From: Fimenecus sp051881395
GTDB taxonomy: Bacteria; Bacillota; Clostridia; Oscillospirales; Acutalibacteraceae
Assembly: GCA_051881395.1 (NCBI GenBank)
Contig: JBJEPU010000084.1
Coordinates: forward strand, 1-52,622
Direction: 5' to 3'
Length of the DNA: 52,622 nt
Positions 15,284-22,591 of this stretch are shown here, piece by piece. Both the position numbers and the translations under genes were made by a program. Each line of letters starts with the position of its first letter. The stretch's first letter is position 1. The notes below the pieces were generated by a model. That model was not told the DNA's origin and ran no database searches. It saw nothing but the letters and a program-made list of their open reading frames with translations.

Positions 15284-16881
15284 TGCACATCCTCCTCTTT
15301 TATGGTGGAATCTTTGGCGATACCCGCCACCTTGCCGTTCACGACAGACAGATTCACGGCGCCTGTCATCATCAAGCCCAATTCTTCCTTTGACGTTTTG
15401 CTTGCATGCACAACACCCATGACTTTACCGTGGCAAAGCACCATAATTTTGTCGCACAATGCCATCAGCACATCCAAATCTTCACCGACAAACAAAACGC
15501 CGACGCCTTTTTGCTTTAAGTCATCTAAAATATTGTAAATCGTGTAAGAAGAGTTAATATCCAACCCACGCACAGGGTACGCGGTTATGAGCACATTCGG
15601 ATTGGATTTTATCTCGCGGCCAAGGAGTATTTTTTGGACATTCCCGCCGGAAAGACGACGCACCGGAATTTCTGTGGAGGGGGTCACGACCTCTAATTCG
15701 TCAATCACCTCTTGCGCCTCTTTGCGCGCCGTTTTGCGGTCCACAAACGGATTCCAATGATTTTGATTGTATTTTTTCAAAATCATATTGTCTGTAATAG
15801 ACAACGACGGTGCAAGGCCCATTCCAAGGCGGTCCTCCGGAATAAAACTCATGGCCACGCCTTTTTCAAGGATTTTCTGCGGAGATAAGCCGACGATGCT
15901 TTCGCCCTCGTGTATTATCATACCGCTTTCGATTTTCCGCAAGCCCGCCATCGCTTCGCAAAGCTCTTTTTGCCCGCAACCCGCAATGCCCGCAACGCCG
16001 AGCATTTCGCCGCCGCGCACATAGAAATTCACATGGTCAATCGCAACAGCGCCCTCATCGTTTTTAATGGTCAAATCACGAATTTCCAAAAGCGGTTGCT
16101 TTTTCTCCACCTTTGTGCGGTGAATATTCAAATCGGCTTTTTTGCCCATCATTAACTCAGTTAGTTCAATTTTATTGGTTTCGGCGGTATTCACCGTGTC
16201 GATGTATTCGCCTTTTCTGAGGATTGCGACGCGGTCGCTGATTTCCATAACCTCATTGAGCTTATGGCTGATGATGATAATGGAATGTCCCTGCGCTTTC
16301 ATTTCACGCAAAATATGGAAAAGTTTTTCAATTTCCTGGACGGTCAACACGGCAGTCGGCTCGTCCAAAATAATGGTCTTCGCGCCGTAGTACAATACCT
16401 TAATAATTTCCAAAGTCTGTTTTTCGCTGACAGACATATTTTTTACAAGTTTTCTTGCATCTATTTGAAAGCCGAATTGCTCGGCGGTTTTTTCAATTTC
16501 AGTAAAGCGTTCTTTTTGTAAAAAAACTTCCGACAGTTTCGCTTTCGCAGAACTGCCGTCACGCTCTTTCCCCAGCCAAATATTATCGGCCGCAGAAAAT
16601 ATATCCACCAACTTAAAGTGCTGGTGTACCATACCGATGCCCAATTTTTTGGCATCCTCGGGCGAATTGATGGAAACCTCTTGCCCGTTTACAAAAATTT
16701 GACCGCTGTCCGGCTTATAAATGCCCGACAACATATTCATCAAAGTGGTTTTGCCGGAACCGTTTTCGCCCAGCAGGGCGAGAATCTCGCCCTGCCGAAC
16801 GCTCAGGTTAATGTTTTTATTGGCAGCCACACTACCAAAAGATTTATTTATATTCTTTAATTCAATCGCGTATGCTGCCAC
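15280..16881 (-). CDS. nupO: Nucleoside ABC transporter ATPase (NupO/YufO type)
   Basis: Double ABC ATPase of 533 aa that powers the importer in the cytosol. The N-terminal half has Walker A GENGSGKTT, the Q-loop region, the signature MSVSEKQ and Walker B TIILDEPTAVL. The C-terminal half is degenerate, as in sugar/nucleoside ATPases of this class: a changed P-loop (VAGIAGCGQKELCEA), signature RLSGGNVQK, and LITAYPVRGLD in place of a canonical Walker B. The start is GTG 16881 with GGGAG 8 nt upstream. It sits between the lipoprotein and permease genes. Confidence 0.94.
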   Translation of the reverse strand: MAAYAIELKNINKSFGSVAANKNINLSVRQGEILALLGENGSGKTTLMNMLSGIYKPDSGQIFVNGQEVSINSPEDAKKLGIGMVHQHFKLVDIFSAADNIWLGKERDGSSAKAKLSEVFLQKERFTEIEKTAEQFGFQIDARKLVKNMSVSEKQTLEIIKVLYYGAKTIILDEPTAVLTVQEIEKLFHILREMKAQGHSIIIISHKLNEVMEISDRVAILRKGEYIDTVNTAETNKIELTELMMGKKADLNIHRTKVEKKQPLLEIRDLTIKNDEGAVAIDHVNFYVRGGEMLGVAGIAGCGQKELCEAMAGLRKIESGMIIHEGESIVGLSPQKILEKGVAMSFIPEDRLGMGLAPSLSITDNMILKKYNQNHWNPFVDRKTARKEAQEVIDELEVVTPSTEIPVRRLSGGNVQKILLGREIKSNPNVLITAYPVRGLDINSSYTIYNILDDLKQKGVGVLFVGEDLDVLMALCDKIMVLCHGKVMGVVHASKTSKEELGLMMTGAVNLSVVNGKVAGIAKDSTIKEEDVQ

Positions 16882-16926
16882 AAACAGTTCTCCCTTAAAA
16901 CAGATTTACAGAAGGATTGGAGGTGA

Positions 16927-18180
16927 TTAGCCCTCCGTCACACCTGCAACATAATAGTTCATAGAACCTTTGATAACGCCGTCGCAAGCATCTTTGCCGC
17001 CTTCAACCGCTTCCAAAGCGCCTGTGTCGGTATTGTAGGTGTAATAGGTGCTGCCGTCAGCCGAGATAACCTCTGCACCTTTATTGTCTTTCAAAGCGCC
17101 TTCGGTCTTGGTGATGTTGCCGTCTTTATCAATGGAAAGCTTCACATTGGTGAACACATCCCATTCGCCGTTGACCATCATAGCCTTAACCTTTTCAACG
17201 ATTGCTTTGGTTTCGGGCGTGCAGTTGTCGGAAAGCGGAGAAATGTCAACAAAGCCTTCTTTAAGACCGCCGTAGTAAATGCCAACCTTGCTCATGAAGT
17301 TTGCGGGGTCGGTCATTGCGGTTTCAATCGCAAGCTTGTAGTAAACATCCCAATTCCAAATCGGCGCAGTCAAGTGTGCAGACGGTGCCTGTGCGGTCAT
17401 ATCGGAGTTGTAGCCGCAGCCGAACACCTTGCCGTTTGCAGCCGCAAGCTGAGGCTGTGCACTGTCGCAGTGCTGTGCGATAACGCAGCAATTATAGGTG
17501 TTGATAAGCGCTTCTGCCGCCGCTTTTTCTTTGGCTTCTTCGCCCCAAGTGCTGATTTTGTTTACATGCACAACTGCATCGGGATTGACGGACTGTACGC
17601 CGAGTGCAAACGCATTGATACCGGAGCAGGTTTCAGCATACTCGGTACCCCAAGCAGCAACATAGCCGATGCTGTTGTTGTTGAGTTCCAGAGATTTTAA
17701 GCCTGCCGCAATACCCGCAAGGTAACGCGCCTGATAAATTCTGCCGAAATAGTTGTTGAAGTTTTTGTCATTGGATTTGTAACCCGTTGCGTGCGAGAAG
17801 ATGATGTCCGCATATTCGGGCTTGTCAGCCGCTTCTGCAAATGCATCAATATAGCCGAAGCTGATACCGAAGATAATTTTGCAGCCCTGGTTTGCCAAGG
17901 TGTCGATGGCTTTGGAGACCTGTTCGGTATCTTCGGGAACGTTATCCACAATTTTGAGATTTTCCTTCGGAAGCCCGAGCTGTTCCATGGCTTTGGTGAT
18001 ACCGTTGTGATGTGCAAAGGTATACCCTGCGGTGTCGTTCTGGCTGTTGATGTAGATTGCGCCTACAAGGAAATCGCTTGCAGCCGTATCGTCGGTTTTG
18101 GCATCGTCGGTTTTGCCGCAAGCTGCGAAGCAAAGCACGACCATGACAAGCGCCAGAACAATGCTGAGAACTTTCTTCAT
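16927..18180 (-). CDS. nupN: BMP-family nucleoside-binding lipoprotein
   Basis: Substrate-binding lipoprotein of the BmpA/PnrA/YufN family, 417 aa, anchored outside the membrane. The signal peptide ends in the lipobox VLCFAACG with lipid-bearing Cys21, followed by an acidic Thr/Asp linker. The mature part shows the BMP core (VGAIYINSQNDTAGYTFAHHNG, DTLANQGCKIIFGISFGY, NNYFGRIYQARYLAGIAAG in outline). In PnrA-type proteins these bind purine nucleosides. AGGAGG precedes the ATG. It lies 78 nt after xpt, with a weak hairpin in the gap, and 45 nt before nupO. Co-transcription with xpt supports a purine substrate. Confidence 0.92.
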   Translation of the reverse strand: MKKVLSIVLALVMVVLCFAACGKTDDAKTDDTAASDFLVGAIYINSQNDTAGYTFAHHNGITKAMEQLGLPKENLKIVDNVPEDTEQVSKAIDTLANQGCKIIFGISFGYIDAFAEAADKPEYADIIFSHATGYKSNDKNFNNYFGRIYQARYLAGIAAGLKSLELNNNSIGYVAAWGTEYAETCSGINAFALGVQSVNPDAVVHVNKISTWGEEAKEKAAAEALINTYNCCVIAQHCDSAQPQLAAANGKVFGCGYNSDMTAQAPSAHLTAPIWNWDVYYKLAIETAMTDPANFMSKVGIYYGGLKEGFVDISPLSDNCTPETKAIVEKVKAMMVNGEWDVFTNVKLSIDKDGNITKTEGALKDNKGAEVISADGSTYYTYNTDTGALEAVEGGKDACDGVIKGSMNYYVAGVTEG

Positions 18181-18258
18181 ACTGTTTTCCTCCTAAAAAG
18201 AAAATAAAATATTATGAACGGCAAAGAAAGTCCCTCTCTGCCGTATCATACAACCTAT

Positions 18259-18840
18259 TTACTGCGCGCGGAATGTGATTTCGCCGGTTTTATCGTCCAT
18301 TGCGTCGACAATCGCCAACGATTCCAGATGTATTCCGCGTTCGCGAATGAGCGCACCGCCCTTTTGAAAGCCCTTTTCAATCGCAATGCCGATGCCGGCA
18401 ACCGAAGCACCCGCCGAAGTCACAATATCAATCAGCCCTTCGAGTGCACAACCGTTCGCAAGAAAATCATCGATAATCAAGACCTTGTCCGTCGGGGAAA
18501 GATATTTTTTGGACACAATCACATTATAGACCCGTTTGTGGGTAAACGATTCAATCTGCGTGGAATACACTTCGCCGTCGATATTAACACTTTGCGCCTT
18601 TTTGGCAAACACCACAGGCACATGGAAGTACTGCGCCGCAATGCAGGCAATCCCGATTCCCGACGCCTCAATGGTCATAATTTTGTTGATTTCGGTATTT
18701 TGAAACAGGCGTTTAAACTCTTTGCCCATTTCATTGAACAGTGCAATATCCATTTGGTGGTTTAAGAAGGAGTCCACCTTTAAGACATTGCCCGCTTTTA
18801 CAATTCCGTCTTTTTGAATACGCTCTTCTAACAGTTTCAT
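18259..18840 (-). CDS. xpt: Xanthine phosphoribosyltransferase
   Basis: Converts xanthine and PRPP to XMP in purine salvage. At 193 aa it is the usual length. It shows the Xpt start MKLLEERIQKDG, the base-binding region EASGIGIACIAAQYF, and the PRPP loop VLIIDDFLANGCALEG. It leads an operon with the nucleoside importer, so import and salvage would be made together. In Bacillus xpt is headed by a guanine riboswitch; here the promoter leaves a leader of only some 30 nt, too short for one. ATG 18840 follows a GGGGCACGG stretch. Confidence 0.94.
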   Translation of the reverse strand: MKLLEERIQKDGIVKAGNVLKVDSFLNHQMDIALFNEMGKEFKRLFQNTEINKIMTIEASGIGIACIAAQYFHVPVVFAKKAQSVNIDGEVYSTQIESFTHKRVYNVIVSKKYLSPTDKVLIIDDFLANGCALEGLIDIVTSAGASVAGIGIAIEKGFQKGGALIRERGIHLESLAIVDAMDDKTGEITFRAQ

Positions 18841-18875
18841 TCCGTGCCCCGCAAAACAAAAAATAAGATGAGTTA

Positions 18876-18904
18876 AGTATACAATATTCCGACAATTTTT
18901 TCAA
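18876..18904 (-). promoter_or_regulatory. Sigma-A promoter of the xpt-nup operon
   Basis: On the minus strand TTGAAA, 17 nt, TATACT. It is close to xpt and divergent from the MATE exporter gene. Confidence 0.75.
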
Positions 18905-19011
18905 CAGAAAATCCGGAAAAACAGACAAATTTCCAAAAATTTTGCGAAATGTTTCTTTTTCCAAAAAAAGAGTATATAATAGACGCAAATTTCGGAAAGA
19001 AGGTTTTCCCC

Positions 19012-20355
19012 TTGGTAACGGATTTAACCGTCGGCAAGCCGCGCCGTGTGTTGATGAAGTTTACGCTTCCCTTGCTTTTGAGCGTCGTATTTCAACAGTT
19101 GTATAACATTGTAGACAGCATTATCGCCGGGCATTACATCGGCGTGTCCGCTTTGGCGGCAGTCGGCGCATCATACCCGATTACGATGATATTTATGGCG
19201 ATTGCCAACGGCACAAACATCGGCTGTTCCGTGGTGATTTCTCAATTATTCGGCGGCAAACGCATGACGCACATGAAAACGTCAGTCAGCACGGCAATTC
19301 TCGCAAGCACGGCACTTGCGCTTTTCCTGACGGGGCTCGGGCTTCTGCTCTCCCCCGCCTTATTGCGCGCGATTGACACGCCTTCGGAAATTCTTGCAGA
19401 TGCAGAACTGTATTTGAATATCTACATCGGCGGCTTATGCTTTTTATTCTTATACAATATTGCCAATGGTGTATTTACAGCACTCGGCGATTCCAAAACA
19501 CCGCTGTTCTTTTTGATTTTCTCCTCTGTCGGCAATATTGCGCTGGATATTCTGTTTGTTACGCAATTCCATATGGGCGTTGCGGGTGTGGCCTGGGCAA
19601 CTTTTATCGCACAAGGTTTTGCATCGATTGCCGCACTTTTGGTATTGATATTCCGCTTACAAAAAATAAAAAGTGAAAAGCCAAAGCTGTTTTCGGGCAA
19701 AATGCTTGTACGCATTGCCCGCATCGCCGTGCCGAGTATTTTGCAACAAAGCTTTGTTTCAGTCGGCAATGTGTTTATTCAAGGCTTAATTAACGGCTAC
19801 GGTGCCACGGTCGTTGCGGCTTTCGCGGCGGCAATGAAGCTCAATACCTTTACGATTACCACACTTTGCGCGCTTGGAAACGGGCTTTCGAGTTACACGG
19901 CGCAAAATATCGGCGCGGGAAACACCGCACGTGTGAAACAAGGCTTTCATGCCGGCGTTGTTATCGCGTTATGCATCGCGGTGCCGTTTTTCGTGTTATT
20001 TTTCTTCTTTCCCGAATATTCAATGCAGATTTTTGTGGACGAGGCAAGCGCAGAGGTCATTACAGCCGGCACAGCCTTTTTGAAAATTGTTGCGCCGTTT
20101 TATTTTCTCATTACCGTAAAGTTGGTCGTAGACGGGATTTTACGCGGTGCAGGGGCAATGAACGCTTTTATGGTTGCCACATTTTCCGACTTGATTTTGC
20201 GCGTCGTGTTTGCCTTTGTCCTTTCCCCCGTATTCGGTGAACAGGGCATTTGGTATTCGTGGCCGATTGGGTGGACGGTCGCAAGCATTCTTTCGATGAT
20301 TTTCTACGCCACGGGCATTTGGAAAAAGCATTTGTCCGCTCCCACAGCAAAATAA
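19012..20355 (+). CDS. MATE family multidrug/cation exporter
   Basis: Proton- or sodium-coupled exporter of the MATE family with about twelve membrane helices in two halves. The family segments TLPLLLSVVFQQLYNIVDSI and ALAAVGASYPI are near the N-terminus, and NGLSSYTAQNIGAGN opens the second half's conserved loop. I place the start at TTG 19012, 8 nt after AGAAGG (447 aa). An in-frame ATG at 18949 lies upstream of a consensus TATAAT at 18975-18980 and so would not be transcribed from that promoter. It is a single gene with its own terminator. The substrate is unknown. Confidence 0.9.
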   Translation: MVTDLTVGKPRRVLMKFTLPLLLSVVFQQLYNIVDSIIAGHYIGVSALAAVGASYPITMIFMAIANGTNIGCSVVISQLFGGKRMTHMKTSVSTAILASTALALFLTGLGLLLSPALLRAIDTPSEILADAELYLNIYIGGLCFLFLYNIANGVFTALGDSKTPLFFLIFSSVGNIALDILFVTQFHMGVAGVAWATFIAQGFASIAALLVLIFRLQKIKSEKPKLFSGKMLVRIARIAVPSILQQSFVSVGNVFIQGLINGYGATVVAAFAAAMKLNTFTITTLCALGNGLSSYTAQNIGAGNTARVKQGFHAGVVIALCIAVPFFVLFFFFPEYSMQIFVDEASAEVITAGTAFLKIVAPFYFLITVKLVVDGILRGAGAMNAFMVATFSDLILRVVFAFVLSPVFGEQGIWYSWPIGWTVASILSMIFYATGIWKKHLSAPTAK

Positions 20356-20370
20356 AAGCCACAAACCAAT

Positions 20371-20410
20371 AGACCGTTTCCGCAAAAATCAGCGCGGAAA
20401 CGGTCTTTTC
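20371..20410 (+). terminator. Terminator of the MATE gene
   Basis: A 13-bp inverted repeat AGACCGTTTCCGC / GCGGAAACGGTCT followed by TTTTCTTG. It lies just outside the 3' end of the convergent nhaC-type gene. Confidence 0.8.
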
Positions 20411-20413
20411 TTG

Positions 20414-21913
20414 TTATTTCACTTTTTCTTTCTTTTTGCTGACCAAATAAATACCGAGTAAAATCAAAATCAGGAGTACAATGCCAACCGGCAGAGAAAT
20501 CCATATGCTTTCGGTAAAGCCCGCGAGCAGATAGCTGACAAAGCAAACCGCCGCCACAAGGAGCGCATACGGCGACTGCGTGGAAACATGGTCTAAGTGG
20601 TTGCAGTTTGCACCCGTTGACGCCAAAATGGTTGTATCGGAAATCGGTGAAATATGGTCGCCGCAAACTGCGCCCGCCAAAATGGATGCCACGGAAATGG
20701 TTAAAATCGGTGTAATATCCATACCGCCGAACACGGAAACCGCAATCGGAATAAGAATGGCGAATGTACCCCAAGAAGTGCCGGTGGCAAAAGCAAGCCC
20801 CAAGGCGACAAGGAAGAAAATCGCCGGCAACAGCCCCGTGGGCATACTGCTTGACGACACCACATTGCTGACAAACGCGCCTGCGTTCAAATAACTTTCG
20901 CCGCAAATGCCGCTTAAAGTCCACGCAAAGGTTAAAATCAAAATTGCGGGCACCATTGCCTTGAAGCCGTCGGTGAGACTTTCCATAAATGCCCGTGCGG
21001 AAATGACCTTGCGCGGAATATACAACAGGAAAATGACAATTAAGGTGAAGAAGGAACCGAGCGCCAAGGAAAGCCCCGCGGAGCAATCCGCAAATGCGTC
21101 TTTCACGCTTGCGCCCTCTAAAATGCCGCCCGTGTAAAGCATTGCCAGCACGCAGAATAAAATCAGCGTGGCAATCGGGATGATCAAATCAAACACTCTG
21201 CCTTTGGTATCCTTTGTTTCTTCGGGGATTTCGACGAGCGTGTCGCCGCCCTCGGGGTGTTTGTCGTTGTATTTTTTCATCGGTCCGAAATCAAAATTCG
21301 TGCAAATCAAGAAAATAATCATCGCAACCGTGAACAACGCATAGAAGTTGGCGGGAATGGTGCGCAAAAACAGTCCAAAACCGTCAATGCTGCTGCCCTC
21401 GGGCATAGACGAGCCGACTGCCGCCGCCCAGCTGGAAATCGGTGCGATAATACACACGGGCGCCGCCGTGGCATCAATAATGTATGCAAGCTTTGCGCGG
21501 GTAATTTTGTGGCGGTCGGTTACGGGGCTCATCACCGTACCGACGGTCAAGCAGTTAAAATAGTCATCGACGAAAATTAACGCACCGAGTGCCGAAGTCG
21601 CCGCCAATGCGCCGCGTTTGCTTTTTATCGCGCGAGACGCCCATTTGCCGTACGCCGCAGACGCACCCGATTTGCTCATTAAAGACACAATCATACCGAG
21701 AATAACCAAGAAAATAATAATCGTGATATTCCCGCCGACCTTGTCGCTCATAATGTCGAAGGTGGTTTCGAGCGCTTTTAAAAGATGGAAATCGGTGTAA
21801 AACAGCGCGCCCGACAAAATGCCGATGAGCAAGGATATATACACCTCTTTCGTAATCAGCGCCAACACAATGGCGATAATGGGCGGCACTAACGCCCAAA
21901 AGGTTGCTTCCAT
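20414..21913 (-). CDS. NhaC-family Na+/H+ antiporter
   Basis: A 499-aa membrane protein with about twelve helices of the NhaC/COG1757 family. Recognisable segments are SALGALIFVDDYFNCLTVGTVMSPVTDR, with acidic residues in a helix as expected for a cation path, IIAPISSWAAAVGSS, and FATGTSWGTFAILIPI, with the matching GDHISPISDTTILAS near the C-terminus. Some members transport amino acids (MleN, TyrP-like) rather than simple cations, so the substrate is open. It is 26 nt downstream of the GNAT gene, likely one operon. Confidence 0.88.
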   Translation of the reverse strand: MEATFWALVPPIIAIVLALITKEVYISLLIGILSGALFYTDFHLLKALETTFDIMSDKVGGNITIIIFLVILGMIVSLMSKSGASAAYGKWASRAIKSKRGALAATSALGALIFVDDYFNCLTVGTVMSPVTDRHKITRAKLAYIIDATAAPVCIIAPISSWAAAVGSSMPEGSSIDGFGLFLRTIPANFYALFTVAMIIFLICTNFDFGPMKKYNDKHPEGGDTLVEIPEETKDTKGRVFDLIIPIATLILFCVLAMLYTGGILEGASVKDAFADCSAGLSLALGSFFTLIVIFLLYIPRKVISARAFMESLTDGFKAMVPAILILTFAWTLSGICGESYLNAGAFVSNVVSSSSMPTGLLPAIFFLVALGLAFATGTSWGTFAILIPIAVSVFGGMDITPILTISVASILAGAVCGDHISPISDTTILASTGANCNHLDHVSTQSPYALLVAAVCFVSYLLAGFTESIWISLPVGIVLLILILLGIYLVSKKKEKVK

Positions 21914-21939
21914 AACTTTTCCCCTTTTCTTTTTTGGAT

Positions 21940-22425
21940 TTATGCTTCTGTTTTATACTTTTCCAATTTTTCGCCGTCCAAACGGAATATCCACCACTCG
22001 TCCATATGCTTTGCCCCCAGGCGGAAGTAGAAATCCTGCGACGGTGTATTCCAATCAAGGCAAACCCATTCCAGTCTGCCGTAATTGCCGTCTGCCGCAT
22101 ACTTTGCAACTGCATCGAACAGCGCTTTGCCGTAACCCTTGCCGCGGCAATCGGGGTCTACAAATAAATCCTCCAAATGAATACCCTTGCGCCCGACAAA
22201 GGTGGAATAGGTTTCAAAGAACAGCGCAAAACCGACCGCTTTGCCGTTTTCTTCCCCTAAAAAAACTTTGGCGGCATTGTCACCGAACACAACCTCACGA
22301 ATTAAATCCTCGGAATTGACAACCTCGTCGGTCATTTTTTCATATTCGGCGATTTTTTGAATGAAAGAAAGCACGGTTTTTGCGTCGTCTACCGTAGCAA
22401 GCCGTACCGAAAAATCCGAATGCAT
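21940..22425 (-). CDS. GNAT N-acetyltransferase, diamine/thialysine type
   Basis: Acetyl-CoA-dependent N-acetyltransferase of 161 aa. Acetyl-CoA binding motif A is DPDCRGKGYGKAL (R/QxxGxG/A), preceded by the SSAT-like strand GIHLEDLFV. The C-terminus WVCLDWNTPSQDFYFRLGAK resembles the spermidine/thialysine acetyltransferase group. A polyamine or lysine-like amine is a reasonable guess but not shown. AGAGGTG lies 5 nt before ATG 22425. It is the first gene of a two-gene unit with the NhaC antiporter; a link between amine acetylation and ion/amine transport is possible but speculative. Confidence 0.85.
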   Translation of the reverse strand: MHSDFSVRLATVDDAKTVLSFIQKIAEYEKMTDEVVNSEDLIREVVFGDNAAKVFLGEENGKAVGFALFFETYSTFVGRKGIHLEDLFVDPDCRGKGYGKALFDAVAKYAADGNYGRLEWVCLDWNTPSQDFYFRLGAKHMDEWWIFRLDGEKLEKYKTEA

Positions 22426-22464
22426 TCGAGCACCTCTTTCTCATTTTCTCTATCACAATAGATA

Positions 22465-22493
22465 AGAATAACAAAATCAGCAAAAAATTGCAA
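22465..22493 (-). promoter_or_regulatory. Possible promoter of the GNAT-nhaC unit
   Basis: On the minus strand TTGCAA, 17 nt, TATTCT. The -10 match is only partial. A TTGACA further upstream has no acceptable -10. Confidence 0.4.
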
Positions 22494-22535
22494 CAAAAAA
22501 CATAGAATTTTGTCAAATTCGCGTGTAAACGCCAT

Positions 22536-22576
22536 AAAAAACGACCAAACAGTATAATTTCTGCTTGGTCGTTTTG
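22536..22576 (-). terminator. Terminator of the GH38-nifU-pgm operon
   Basis: Hairpin with stem ACGACCAA / TTGGTCGT and a second stem CAG/CTG toward the loop. A T6 run follows on the minus strand, just after the GH38 stop codon at 22592. Confidence 0.85.
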
Positions 22577-22591
22577 AAAAATGTATATCCG

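Noticed and set aside
18841..18875. Guanine/xanthine riboswitch upstream of xpt
   Set aside because: The leader after the promoter is far too short and lacks the conserved three-stem aptamer.
18949..19011. N-terminal extension of the MATE exporter from ATG 18949
   Set aside because: This ATG lies upstream of the TATAAT at 18975-18980 and has no ribosome binding site; TTG 19012 has AGAAGG at good spacing.
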